This document shows, in pieces, positions 43,598 to 52,565 of a stretch of DNA of 64,000 nt. The notes beneath the pieces are model-generated. The model was not told the DNA's origin. It saw nothing but the letters and a program-made list of their open reading frames with translations, and did not search any database. Both the position numbers and the translations under genes were made by a program. The stretch is from assembly GCA_902611415.1 (NCBI GenBank), contig CACLZM010000005.1, forward strand, positions 1-64,000, in the 5' to 3' direction. Within the stretch, counting starts at the first letter, position 1. Every line of letters begins with the position of its first letter. Source of the DNA: an uncultured Alphaproteobacteria bacterium (GTDB taxonomy: Bacteria; Pseudomonadota; Alphaproteobacteria; HIMB59).

Positions 43598-44839
43598 TTG
43601 ATTGATTTAAGTAAAAAATTTTTAATATATGGATATGGAATAACTGGAAAATCAATAGAAAATTACTTAAAAAACAAGCACTGTGATTATAATATCTATG
43701 ATGATTACAAAAAACTTAATAAAAAAAAATTTGTAAATAAGAGTTTTATTTTAAATAACTTAAAATTTTACAACTATTTTATTATTTCGCCATCTATAAA
43801 AATAGGAAAAAGTCATTTTTTATATAAATATAGAAATAAAATTCTAATTGATTTAGATTTTTTAAGTCTTGAAATATCTTCTCAAAAACTTATTGGAGTA
43901 ACCGGCACAGAAGGAAAATCATCAACTTGTAGTTATCTCAATGAATTGCTATCGAAAAAGTATAGAACAAAAATTATTGGTAATTTTGGAAACACAATCT
44001 TAAATAAAAAAAATTTAAAAAATTTTTTATCAAAAATAGATTTTTTAATTATTGAATTAAGTTCATACCAATTAGATAAGATCAAATTTCTAAAGTTAAA
44101 CTATGCATTAATAACAAATATATATAGCGATCATTTAGAATACCATAAAAATTTTGAAAATTACGTGCTTTCGAAATTTCGAATACAAAATTTACTTTTT
44201 AATGACTCTAAATTATATATTTCAGAAAAATTATTTTTAGAATTTAATGATTATATTAAAATAAGCCCTAAAAGATTAACATTACATAATTATAAAACTT
44301 ATAAAAAAAATAACCTTATTGAATATTTTAAAGAACTCAATTTAAATTCAGTAAAAAATTTAATTCATAATATAGATCCTGACATTAAAGTTAAAAAAAA
44401 TATTATTTTGAATGAACTAAATTTTAGAAATCAATTAATTCACAAATCAAAAAATTTATCTATATATAACGATAGTAAATGCACTAATTTAAAAAATGCA
44501 ATATACAAAATTAATTTAATAAAAAGTTCTAAAAAAATTCTTATTTTAGGAGGAAAATTGAAAAAGCTAGATAATTCTAAGTTAAATGTATCTAATACCC
44601 TAGTTCTAATATTCGGTCATTATTCTGATTCATTCTTAGTGCATTTAAATTTTATTAACTCTAGATATTATAGATTTAATGACCTTGATGAATTAATAAT
44701 TTTTTTAGGACTAATTATAAAAATATATAAATACAATCATATTTTATTTTCCCCTGGGGGTGAGTCCTTTGACTCTTACCAAAATTATTCTGACCGTGGT
44801 AAAAATTTTAGCAGACTAATAAAAAAAATATTATTTTGA
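43598..44839 (+). CDS. murD: UDP-MurNAc-L-alanine--D-glutamate ligase MurD
   Basis: A 413-residue Mur ligase adding D-Glu. The N-terminal Rossmann-like domain begins 'FLIYGYGITGKS', the ATP loop is 'GVTGTEGKSSTCSYL' (Glu where Asn is common), and 'YNDSKCTNLKNA' matches the conserved NDSKATN motif. The start is TTG 43598 directly after the mraY stop; no ATG lies nearby in frame. It is somewhat short but all three domains can be traced. Its TGA overlaps the ftsW start (TTGA). Confidence 0.94.
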   Translation: MIDLSKKFLIYGYGITGKSIENYLKNKHCDYNIYDDYKKLNKKKFVNKSFILNNLKFYNYFIISPSIKIGKSHFLYKYRNKILIDLDFLSLEISSQKLIGVTGTEGKSSTCSYLNELLSKKYRTKIIGNFGNTILNKKNLKNFLSKIDFLIIELSSYQLDKIKFLKLNYALITNIYSDHLEYHKNFENYVLSKFRIQNLLFNDSKLYISEKLFLEFNDYIKISPKRLTLHNYKTYKKNNLIEYFKELNLNSVKNLIHNIDPDIKVKKNIILNELNFRNQLIHKSKNLSIYNDSKCTNLKNAIYKINLIKSSKKILILGGKLKKLDNSKLNVSNTLVLIFGHYSDSFLVHLNFINSRYYRFNDLDELIIFLGLIIKIYKYNHILFSPGGESFDSYQNYSDRGKNFSRLIKKILF

Positions 44840-45936
44840 AAAATATATTATTTAGAGATGATAAAAGTTTATTAGGTTTAAATTGGTACATTCTATCAAA
44901 AAAACTATTTATAATACCTTTTATATTATCTTTTATTGGCATACTTGCTATTTATTCATTGATAGGTACTGAATATTCAATACTTTTAATATTTAAACAT
45001 ATTATTTTTTTAACTATCTCACTTCTTGTATTAATTTTTTTATCATTACTTCCTAAAAATAATCTAAGAAAAATATTAAATTCTTTATGTATTTTATTTA
45101 TTTTGCTTTTAGTTTTGGTCCCATTATTGGGAAATGAAATTAAAGGTGCAACAAGATGGATTAGTTTTAATTTTTTTTCAATTCAACCATCAGAATTATT
45201 AAAAGGACCTTTGGTTTGTATGTTTTCATGGTTTTGCTATTTGTATGTTAAAACTAATAATATTATCTATTTAATAATAAATTTTATAATTATCAGTATT
45301 GTAATTATTTTACTTTTAATTCAACCAGATGTAGGCACACTATTAATTTATATTTCAATTTTTTCATTAATATTAATTCTATATTTTAGAAATCTTAAGC
45401 TTTTTATTTTTTTGGGTTTTTTAGGTATGTTTTTTCTTTTAATTGCATATCTTTCATTTGATCACGTCGCTTATAGAATTAATAATTTTATAGATGGTAA
45501 CAATTTACAAGTTTCAAAAAGTTTGTCTGCTATAAAGACTGGTGGTATTTTTGGTGTAGGTCTTGGTGAGGGACAGCTCAAATATTCAATACCAGAGTCT
45601 CATAACGATTTTATTTTTGCTATACTAATCGAAGAATTTGGAGTTTTATTTGGTTTATTTGTATCTTTTCTTTATCCATTATTTTTTATACTGGCCAGAA
45701 GATCAATTTTAAGTCCGTCAAATTTATTTATAACAAACACTGTATTTACTCTTTGTTTTTTGCTTTGTTTACAGGCTTTTGTAAATATAGGTTCATCTAT
45801 CAAACTCATTCCACCGACTGGTATGAATCTACCATTTATTAGTTACGGTGGTTCTTCAATGCTTTCTTATGCAATAATATTTGGTACAGTCATCAACTTT
45901 AGTAAAAATGAAGAGAGTATTACAAATAATTCATAG
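44836..45936 (+). CDS. ftsW: septal peptidoglycan polymerase FtsW
   Basis: A 366-residue SEDS-family glycosyltransferase with ten predicted helices. Motifs include 'EIKGATRWISF', 'IQPSELLK', 'LIQPDVGTLLIY', 'GVGLGEGQLKYSIPESHNDF' with the catalytic-loop Glu/Asp region, and the final 'PFISYGGSSMLSYAI'. It polymerises glycan at the septum with FtsI. The start is TTG 44836, overlapping the murD stop. In most relatives murG comes next; here a glutamine amidotransferase overlaps its 3' end. Confidence 0.96.
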   Translation: MKNILFRDDKSLLGLNWYILSKKLFIIPFILSFIGILAIYSLIGTEYSILLIFKHIIFLTISLLVLIFLSLLPKNNLRKILNSLCILFILLLVLVPLLGNEIKGATRWISFNFFSIQPSELLKGPLVCMFSWFCYLYVKTNNIIYLIINFIIISIVIILLLIQPDVGTLLIYISIFSLILILYFRNLKLFIFLGFLGMFFLLIAYLSFDHVAYRINNFIDGNNLQVSKSLSAIKTGGIFGVGLGEGQLKYSIPESHNDFIFAILIEEFGVLFGLFVSFLYPLFFILARRSILSPSNLFITNTVFTLCFLLCLQAFVNIGSSIKLIPPTGMNLPFISYGGSSMLSYAIIFGTVINFSKNEESITNNS

Positions 45937-46576
45937 TGAAGTTGCTGATGTAAGTGTAGTTTCAAAATTTTTTCAAAAAAAACATCAATCATCTACAATT
46001 TTTTATAAAAATCTTCATTTTTTAAAAAAAAAAGATATCGATCAATTTGATTTATTTATATTTCATGGAGGAAAACAGAGTGCAAATAGTAAATCAAAGG
46101 CTATTTTGTATGAATATAAATTTCTTAATTACATAATAAAAAAAAACAAACCTATAGTGGGTATATGTTTAGGCGCTCAATTAATTGCAAAAATTTATGG
46201 GTCAAAAATATCTAAATCAAAAAATAATTTATTTGAGTGTGGTTATAAGAGAAATTTGAAAAAAAATAATAAATTTTTTAAAAATAATCTAACTTTTTTA
46301 CAATTCCATACTGAGGGTATTTCTTATAATAAAAATATGGAACTATTAGCTAAAGGAATTTTATATGAAGTTGATTCCTTTAAGATCAAAAGTAAAGATA
46401 TCTATGGTTTTCAATTTCATCCTGAAGTTACCTCAAATACTATTAAAAGATGGCACGATATAGTTAAAATAAAATATCCTTATATAGATAAATTAAATAA
46501 AATAATGAAAGATTTTAAAAAATACCAAAACAAAAATTATGATTGGTTTCAAAGTTTTTTATTGAAGCTTTTATAA
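45908..46576 (+). CDS. class I glutamine amidotransferase family protein
   Basis: A 222-residue GATase1-fold protein of the GMP-synthase-like kind. The nucleophile Cys is in 'PIVGICLGAQLIAKIYG', and the catalytic His-x-Glu dyad is in 'YGFQFHPEVTSNTI', so it should hydrolyse glutamine or a gamma-glutamyl bond. No synthetase domain or partner is adjacent, so the acceptor is unknown. I chose ATG 45908, which overlaps ftsW by 29 bases; an earlier in-frame start lies deeper in ftsW. The stop TAA shares one base with the HDAC start (TAATG). It sits where murG normally follows ftsW. Confidence 0.85.
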   Translation: MKRVLQIIHSEVADVSVVSKFFQKKHQSSTIFYKNLHFLKKKDIDQFDLFIFHGGKQSANSKSKAILYEYKFLNYIIKKNKPIVGICLGAQLIAKIYGSKISKSKNNLFECGYKRNLKKNNKFFKNNLTFLQFHTEGISYNKNMELLAKGILYEVDSFKIKSKDIYGFQFHPEVTSNTIKRWHDIVKIKYPYIDKLNKIMKDFKKYQNKNYDWFQSFLLKLL

Positions 46577-47499
46577 TGATTAATATTTTTTTTTCACAAG
46601 AATATAGAAATCACGATACTGGTGACCATCCTGAGTCCATAAAAAGAATAAAAGTTGTAAATAATTTAATTAAAGAAGAGTATTCCAAACATAATCTTAT
46701 TGAACCATCCATAGCTGATAAAAAATTGATTTCCATAGTACATGATATTGATTATGTAAATTATATTTTTGATTCCATACCTACTTCCGGTTTTAAATAT
46801 TTTGACCCTGACACTATCGCTAGTCCCAATAGTTTAAAGAGCTATCTTTTAGCTGTTGGTGGGAGTGTAGATGCTGTAAAAAAAATCTTAGAGGATAATA
46901 ATAAAAAAAATGTTTACTTTTGTGCACATAGACCCCCAGGACATCATGCAGAAAAAAATAAAGCAATGGGATTTGGTGTTTTCAATAATGTTGCTATTTC
47001 AGCAGAATATGCATATAGAACAGGTAAATTTAAAAAAATTTTAATAGTAGACTTTGATGTCCATCATGGTAATGGAACTCAACATATTTTTGAAAATAAT
47101 AAAAATATACACTATGCGTCATCTCATCAGTATCCTTTTTATCCAGGCACCGGTTCTGAGAGCGAGACAGGAACTAGCAATATATTTAATTGCCCTTTAA
47201 CAGCTGGATGTGATTCTAAAACATTCAGATCATTATTTGAAAACAAAATAATTAATAAAATAAATGATAAGTACGATTTAATATATTTTTCAGCAGGTTT
47301 TGATGCTCATAAGCTAGACCCTCTTGCATCTATTAATTTAGAAAATGAAGATTTTTATTGGGTGACAAAAATTGTATTGGAAAAGTTAGCAAATAATGTT
47401 CCAATAATTTCTGTCTTAGAGGGAGGATATGACATGAAAGGCTTATATCATGGATTAAATTGCCATCTAAAAGCTTTACTTGAGTACGCTAATGAATAA
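46576..47499 (+). CDS. histone deacetylase family (acetoin utilization-like) hydrolase
   Basis: A 307-residue zinc amidohydrolase of the arginase/HDAC fold. Active-site segments are 'CAHRPPGHHAEKNKAMGF' with the tandem His, 'VDFDVHHGNGTQHIF' with zinc ligands Asp and His, and 'FSAGFDAHKLDP' with the last Asp ligand. In bacteria these act on acetylated polyamines, lysines or small amides; the substrate here is unknown. I chose ATG 46576 because upstream in-frame codons lie inside the amidotransferase gene. It overlaps xseB by eight bases; HDAC-xseB-dxs is a common alphaproteobacterial order. Confidence 0.92.
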   Translation: MINIFFSQEYRNHDTGDHPESIKRIKVVNNLIKEEYSKHNLIEPSIADKKLISIVHDIDYVNYIFDSIPTSGFKYFDPDTIASPNSLKSYLLAVGGSVDAVKKILEDNNKKNVYFCAHRPPGHHAEKNKAMGFGVFNNVAISAEYAYRTGKFKKILIVDFDVHHGNGTQHIFENNKNIHYASSHQYPFYPGTGSESETGTSNIFNCPLTAGCDSKTFRSLFENKIINKINDKYDLIYFSAGFDAHKLDPLASINLENEDFYWVTKIVLEKLANNVPIISVLEGGYDMKGLYHGLNCHLKALLEYANE

Positions 47500-47716
47500 A
47501 AAAAATGATAAAAGTTTTGAAAGCGCACTTAAAAGATTAGAGCAAATATCAGAATTATTAGAAAATGAAGATACACCTCTTGAAGAAAGTATCAAGTTAT
47601 TTGAGGAGGGTATAGAGCTAAAAGAATACTGTGAGGAAAAACTAAAATCTGCAAAAATTAAAATTGATAAAATTGTAAAAAAGAATAAATCACTTTCTTC
47701 AACAGAATTTCAGTAG
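47492..47716 (+). CDS. xseB: exodeoxyribonuclease VII small subunit
   Basis: A 74-residue helical protein with the XseB signature 'FESALKRLEQISELLENED', then 'PLEESIKLFEEGIEL' and a basic end. It multimerises on XseA to form exonuclease VII, which degrades single-stranded DNA. ATG 47492 is preferred over an earlier in-frame codon at 47480. xseA is not in the window. It overlaps the HDAC gene by eight bases and is nine bases before dxs. Confidence 0.95.
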   Translation: MNKKNDKSFESALKRLEQISELLENEDTPLEESIKLFEEGIELKEYCEEKLKSAKIKIDKIVKKNKSLSSTEFQ

Positions 47717-47725
47717 TTAAAATTT

Positions 47726-49591
47726 ATGTCAGTTTTAAGTAAAGTCAAATTACCTAAAGATTTAAAAAAATTATCATTTAGTGAGTTACAAAAACTTAAT
47801 GATGAATTAAGAGATTATACAATTGAAATAGTATCAAAAACTGGTGGACATTTAGGTGCAAGCCTTGGTGTTGTAGAACTTACAGTTGCTTTACATTATG
47901 TGTTTAATACTCCATTAGATAAAATAATATGGGATGTGGGACATCAAACATACCCTCATAAAATTCTTACTGGTAGAAAAAATAAAATACATTCCTTAAG
48001 AAAAAAAAATGGAATCTCGGGTTTTACTAAAAGATCAGAGAGTGTATATGACCCTTTTGGTGCAGCCCATAGCTCAACTTCAATCTCTGCTAGCCTTGGA
48101 ATTACAGCGGCTAGGGATATATTAAACAAGGATTTTGATGTTGTTAGTGTCATAGGTGATGGAGCAATTAGCGCAGGAATGGCTTTTGAGGGGCTAAACA
48201 ATTTAGGACACCTAAATAAAAATTCTCTAATAATTCTGAATGATAACGAGATGTCCATAGCTGAACCTGTTGGTGCTATGAGTAAATATCTTGTAAATTT
48301 ATTAAGTTCAAAATCATATGAAGGTTTTAGAGATATTATTAAAAACTTTACTAAAAGACTGCCAAGTGAAGTTGGAGAATTTGCAAAAAAAACAGAAGGT
48401 TATTTTAAAGGTTACCTTACAGGTAATACTCTATTTGAAGAATTGGGTTTAAATTATTTGGGACCTGTTGACGGACATAATTTAAAATTACTAGTTCAAT
48501 TATTTAAGAAATACAAAAAAAAAGAATTACATGGTCCAGTATTTTTACATTTAATTACCCAGAAAGGTAGAGGTTATAAACCTGCTGAGCTATCAAAAGA
48601 TAAATTTCATGGTGTATCATCATTTAATGTCAAAACAGGTTTACAAAATAAATCTAAACTTATTACATACACTAATGTAGTAAGTGACACTATTGTCAAA
48701 TTAGCAAAAAAAGATAAAAAAATTGTAGCAATAACAGCAGCAATGCCCTCAGGAACAGGATTAGATAAGTTTAAGGAAAAATACCCCTCTAGATTTTATG
48801 ACGTAGGAATAGCTGAACAGCATGCTGTTACTTTTGCTGGAGGCATGTCAACAGAGTCTATTAAGCCTTTTGTTGCAATTTATTCAACTTTTCTTCAGAG
48901 AGCTTATGATCAAGTTGTACATGACATTGCTATACAGTCATTACCTGTTAGATTTTTGATTGATAGATCTGGTTTTGTAGGTGCTGATGGTGCTACGCAT
49001 GCTGGATCTTTTGATCTCAGTTACCTCTGTTGCCTCCCAAATTTTATTGTTATGGCACCGTCTAGTGGTGAGGAATTAAAAAATATGATTAATTTAGCAT
49101 TATCTATAAATAACAAACCTTGTGCAATTAGATATCCAAGAGATTTAGCAAATGAATATAAAAACAATGATAAATTTAAAAAAATAATAATAGGAAAAGG
49201 TAAGGTTATAAAAAATGGAAAAAAAATTGCCTTTCTAAATCTAGGAACGAGGTTAAAAAAAGTATTAGAGATTAGCGATCTTATTAAAATAAATTATAAA
49301 TTGGATTGCTCCATAATAGATATGAGGTTTGCAAAGCCAATTGATGTTAAATTAATAGAAAAACTTACGAAAAATCATAACATTTTTGTTACTATTGAGG
49401 AAAATGCAATTGGGGGATTCTCTAGTCAAGTCAATGATTTTTTAATTAATAAACTAAACAATACCCCAAAAATATTAAATTTTTTTATGAAAGATGAATT
49501 TATTGATCAATCTGACATTGATGATCAATATTCTAAATCAGGTATTTCTCCAAAAATAATTTACGAAAAGCTAGTAAAGTTCTTAAAGTGA
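47726..49591 (+). CDS. dxs: 1-deoxy-D-xylulose-5-phosphate synthase
   Basis: A 621-residue thiamine-diphosphate enzyme that condenses pyruvate and glyceraldehyde 3-phosphate, the entry step of the MEP pathway. The N-terminal domain has 'GGHLGASLGVVELTVALH' and the thiamine motif 'VIGDGAISAGMAFEGLNN'. The transketolase-like pyrimidine domain has 'DVGIAEQHAVTFAGGMS' and 'DRSGFVGADGATHAG'. The 3' end overlaps convergent aroC by nine bases. With ispG at the window start it shows isoprenoids are made by the MEP route. Confidence 0.98.
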   Translation: MSVLSKVKLPKDLKKLSFSELQKLNDELRDYTIEIVSKTGGHLGASLGVVELTVALHYVFNTPLDKIIWDVGHQTYPHKILTGRKNKIHSLRKKNGISGFTKRSESVYDPFGAAHSSTSISASLGITAARDILNKDFDVVSVIGDGAISAGMAFEGLNNLGHLNKNSLIILNDNEMSIAEPVGAMSKYLVNLLSSKSYEGFRDIIKNFTKRLPSEVGEFAKKTEGYFKGYLTGNTLFEELGLNYLGPVDGHNLKLLVQLFKKYKKKELHGPVFLHLITQKGRGYKPAELSKDKFHGVSSFNVKTGLQNKSKLITYTNVVSDTIVKLAKKDKKIVAITAAMPSGTGLDKFKEKYPSRFYDVGIAEQHAVTFAGGMSTESIKPFVAIYSTFLQRAYDQVVHDIAIQSLPVRFLIDRSGFVGADGATHAGSFDLSYLCCLPNFIVMAPSSGEELKNMINLALSINNKPCAIRYPRDLANEYKNNDKFKKIIIGKGKVIKNGKKIAFLNLGTRLKKVLEISDLIKINYKLDCSIIDMRFAKPIDVKLIEKLTKNHNIFVTIEENAIGGFSSQVNDFLINKLNNTPKILNFFMKDEFIDQSDIDDQYSKSGISPKIIYEKLVKFLK

Positions 49592-50665
49592 TTTGGATTT
49601 ATGAATTAATAATAAATCAGCAATCACAAAATTAGTCATAGCGACTCCCACTGGCACTGCTCTGATACCTACACATGGATCATGACGTCCTTTAGTTATT
49701 ATTTTTGTATTTTTAAAATTCTTTGTAACAGTATTTTTTTCAGTTAATACTGAGCTTGTAGGTTTCACAATATATCTAAAAATAATATCTTGTCCTGAAG
49801 AAATACCACCTAATATTCCTCCAGCATGGTTAGTATGAAATTTAATTTTTTTATTTTTAAAGTTAATTTGATCAGATCCATTAGTGCCATCATAGTTTAC
49901 TAAATCAAAGCCAGTACCAAACTCTATACCTTTTACAGCATTAATGCTCATAATTGCTTTTGATAACTCTGAGTCTAGTTTTTGATAAATTGGCTCTCCT
50001 ATGCCCACAGGACAGTTTGAGACTCTAACTTCAATTACAGCACCAAGAGATGAACCTTTTTTTCGATGAGAAAGGATTAGATCTTCCCATTTTTTAAGGA
50101 TGGACTTATTTGGTGCGAAAAAGGGATTTTTATTAATAAATTTATTATTCCAAGTTGTGTTTTCTATCTTCTCATCACCTATTTGAATGACAGCACTCGT
50201 AATATTTATTTTATTTTTTGAAATTTTTTTAAGAATAAGTTCTGCAAGAGCTCCTGCTGCAACTCTCATAGCAGTTTCCCTCGCACTGGACCTTCCTCCA
50301 CCTCTATAATCATAATTTTTATACTTCATAAAATAGGTATAATCGGCATGACCAGGTCTAAATTTATTTTTAATTTCTGAATAGTCCTTACTTCTTTGAT
50401 CAGAGTTATAAATTATCATTGATATCGGAGCGCCAGTGCTTTTACCATTAAAAAGTCCAGAAAGTATATTAACCTCATCTTTCTCTTTTCTTTGTGTTGT
50501 AAATTTTGACTGACCTGGTTTTCTTAAATTTAATCTTGTTTGAATATATTTTGTGTTAATAGGTATTCCCGCTGGGAAACCATCAACGACACAACCTATA
50601 GCATCTCCATGACTCTCTCCCCAAGTAGTAAACTTTAATAAATTTCCAAAAGAATTGTGTGACAT
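49583..50665 (-). CDS. aroC: chorismate synthase
   Basis: A 360-residue FMN-dependent enzyme that makes chorismate, the last shared step for aromatic amino acids. The N-terminal 'MSHNSFGNLLKFTTWGESHG' is diagnostic, followed by 'RPGHADYTYFMKY', 'GGGRSSARETAMRVAAGA' and the C-terminal 'GRHDPCVGIRAVPVG'. It lies eight bases after fabI on the same strand and converges on dxs. Confidence 0.98.
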   Translation of the reverse strand: MSHNSFGNLLKFTTWGESHGDAIGCVVDGFPAGIPINTKYIQTRLNLRKPGQSKFTTQRKEKDEVNILSGLFNGKSTGAPISMIIYNSDQRSKDYSEIKNKFRPGHADYTYFMKYKNYDYRGGGRSSARETAMRVAAGALAELILKKISKNKINITSAVIQIGDEKIENTTWNNKFINKNPFFAPNKSILKKWEDLILSHRKKGSSLGAVIEVRVSNCPVGIGEPIYQKLDSELSKAIMSINAVKGIEFGTGFDLVNYDGTNGSDQINFKNKKIKFHTNHAGGILGGISSGQDIIFRYIVKPTSSVLTEKNTVTKNFKNTKIITKGRHDPCVGIRAVPVGVAMTNFVIADLLLIHKSKSL

Positions 50666-50672
50666 GAACTAA

Positions 50673-51494
50673 TTATTTTTTACTAAACTCATTTAATAAT
50701 CCTGCTACACCTTCAGCTTCATCAACTGCTACCATTCCAACTGTATGATAACCACAATCAACATGGTGGATTTCTCCAGTTACACCAGATGAAAGGTCAC
50801 TTAAAAGATAGGCTCCTGTGTTACCAACATCTTCAAGTGTAACATTTCTTTTTAATGGAGAATTTAGTTCATTCCATTTTAAAATAAATCTAAAATCACC
50901 AATACCAGAGGCTGCAAGAGTCTTAATTGGTCCTGCAGATATAGCGTTAACCCTGATATTTTTATCTCCCATATCAACAGCAAGATACCTTACGGAAGCC
51001 TCAAGCGCTGATTTCGCGACTCCCATTACATTATAATGTGGCATAACTTGTTCTGCTCCATAGTATGTCAAAGTCAAAATACTCCCACCCTTATCCATTA
51101 AATCATAGCAATATTTACAAGACTCAGTGAGGGAATAACATGAGATATTTAAACTATTTAAGAAATTCTCTTTAGAAGTATCAACATACTTACCTCTTAG
51201 CTCATTTTTATCTGCAAAAGCAACAGCGTGAACAAAAAAATCCAATTTTCCCCATTTATCTTTAATTTTTTCAAAAGCATTCTTTACTGATCCTTCATCA
51301 CCAACATCACATTGTATCAATAAATTAGAACCTACAGATTTAGCTAAAGGATCTATTCTCTTCAATAGAAGATCATTTTGATAGGTAAAAGCTAATTCAG
51401 CACCAAAATTTGCGCATTGTTGAGCAATACCCCAAGCAATAGACTTATCATTAGCCACTCCCATTATAAGTCCTTTTTTATTTTTTAAATCCAT
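50673..51494 (-). CDS. fabI: enoyl-ACP reductase (NADH), FabI
   Basis: A 273-residue short-chain dehydrogenase-like enzyme that performs the last reduction of each fatty acid elongation cycle. The N-terminal 'GLIMGVANDKSIAWGIAQQC' is the FabI form of the cofactor loop. The catalytic Tyr and Lys are spaced Y-x6-K in 'MPHYNVMGVAKSALE', as expected, and 'ISAGPIKTLAASGI' is the conserved flap. It is divergent from pdxH with 31 bases between starts. Confidence 0.97.
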   Translation of the reverse strand: MDLKNKKGLIMGVANDKSIAWGIAQQCANFGAELAFTYQNDLLLKRIDPLAKSVGSNLLIQCDVGDEGSVKNAFEKIKDKWGKLDFFVHAVAFADKNELRGKYVDTSKENFLNSLNISCYSLTESCKYCYDLMDKGGSILTLTYYGAEQVMPHYNVMGVAKSALEASVRYLAVDMGDKNIRVNAISAGPIKTLAASGIGDFRFILKWNELNSPLKRNVTLEDVGNTGAYLLSDLSSGVTGEIHHVDCGYHTVGMVAVDEAEGVAGLLNEFSKK

Positions 51495-51509
51495 TTTTTG
51501 CTAAAATTA

Positions 51510-51518
51510 ATATAATAC
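51510..51518. promoter_or_regulatory. bidirectional -10-like element between fabI and pdxH
   Basis: The 31-base gap between the two divergent start codons holds TATAAT at 51511-51516 on the plus strand, which reads as TATTATATT on the minus strand. Each direction therefore has a -10-like box close to its start codon, ten bases for pdxH and about fifteen for fabI. No clear -35 box is visible. Transcripts would be leaderless or nearly so. Confidence 0.4.
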
Positions 51519-51525
51519 TCATACC

Positions 51526-52113
51526 ATGTCAGATAAATTAAATCCAATTATTAAGTTTAAAGAATGGTTTGATTTAGCCGCTGAAAAAGAGATCAACGAT
51601 CCTAATGCGATGTGTCTATCTACAGTTGACGATAAAAATACTCCTCACTCAAGGATGGTTCTATTAAAAGATTATAATGATGAGGGTTTTATTTTTTATA
51701 CAAATTACGAGAGTAACAAAGGAAATGACATTTTAAAAAATGCCAATGTTTGCCTAAATTTTCATTGGAAGTCATTGTTAAGGCAAATAAGAATAGAGGG
51801 TAAAGTCGAAAAAGTCTCAAAAGAAACATCTGATAAATATTTTAATTCAAGACATTATTTAAGTCGAATAGGTGCTTGGGCTTCTAATCAATCAAAGGTC
51901 TTAAAATCAAGAGATGATTTAGAGAATAAAATTGAATTTTATAAAAATAAATATCCTGAAAAAGAAAATTTCCCTCGTCCTGATTACTGGGGAGGTTTTA
52001 TAGTAAAATACTCAAAAATAGAGTTTTGGGAGGATATGCCCCATAGAATTCACAAAAGAGAAGTCTTTGAGTCTAAAGATAATGATTGGGTATCTTATAC
52101 CCTTAGCCCTTAG
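51526..52113 (+). CDS. pdxH: pyridoxine/pyridoxamine 5'-phosphate oxidase
   Basis: A 195-residue FMN enzyme that oxidises pyridoxine or pyridoxamine phosphate to the active vitamin B6 cofactor. Motifs are 'DPNAMCLSTVDDKNTPHSRM', 'LKDYNDEGFIFYTNYESNKG', 'NFHWKSLLRQIRIEG' and the C-terminal 'RPDYWGGFIV', with 'HRIHKREVFE' close to the end. It is the only plus-strand gene between dxs and the DHFR-like gene and converges on the nucleotidyltransferase gene with a four-base overlap. Confidence 0.97.
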   Translation: MSDKLNPIIKFKEWFDLAAEKEINDPNAMCLSTVDDKNTPHSRMVLLKDYNDEGFIFYTNYESNKGNDILKNANVCLNFHWKSLLRQIRIEGKVEKVSKETSDKYFNSRHYLSRIGAWASNQSKVLKSRDDLENKIEFYKNKYPEKENFPRPDYWGGFIVKYSKIEFWEDMPHRIHKREVFESKDNDWVSYTLSP

Positions 52114-52565
52114 TTTTTAGAGTATTTACTCCATCTTTTTAACAAGTCAGAACTAGAGGATTCTTTGTGATTACCACCTACACCAAATTTTAATTCAATA
52201 TTATATTTTTTTGCTGTTTCATATTCTAAAATTTTAGAAGTGTCTGATCTATCACCTCCATTAGCAAAAATAATTTTTTCATTTGGATATTTATTTCTTA
52301 TTTGAATTAACAAATTATTTGCACTTCCCATTTCATCATCTTCAAATTCCATAGCCTCATTTACCACTTTTAAGCTACCAACAACATACATTCTATGTTG
52401 AATATCCATAAAAAAATTTCCTTTTTTATCAATTAACCATTTATTAGAATTTACACCTACAATTAAAAAATTAGAAAACTCTAAACATTCTTTCATCATC
52501 ATAATATGTCCAGGATGGATCGGGTCAAAACCTCCTGAAACAACACTGATAATTTTATTTTTCAC
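52110..52565 (-). CDS. cytidylyltransferase-like nucleotidyltransferase
   Basis: A 151-residue protein with the HxGH nucleotidyltransferase fold: 'SGGFDPIHPGHIMMM' at the start and 'FANGGDRSDTSKI' later, which resembles the RfaE/TagD group. The end 'SSSSDLLKRWSK' resembles the SSS/ST loop of that group. It could activate a sugar phosphate or alcohol phosphate with ATP or CTP, but no matching kinase or heptose gene is near. It overlaps pyrE by 11 bases under the chosen coordinates. Confidence 0.75.
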   Translation of the reverse strand: MKNKIISVVSGGFDPIHPGHIMMMKECLEFSNFLIVGVNSNKWLIDKKGNFFMDIQHRMYVVGSLKVVNEAMEFEDDEMGSANNLLIQIRNKYPNEKIIFANGGDRSDTSKILEYETAKKYNIELKFGVGGNHKESSSSDLLKRWSKYSKN

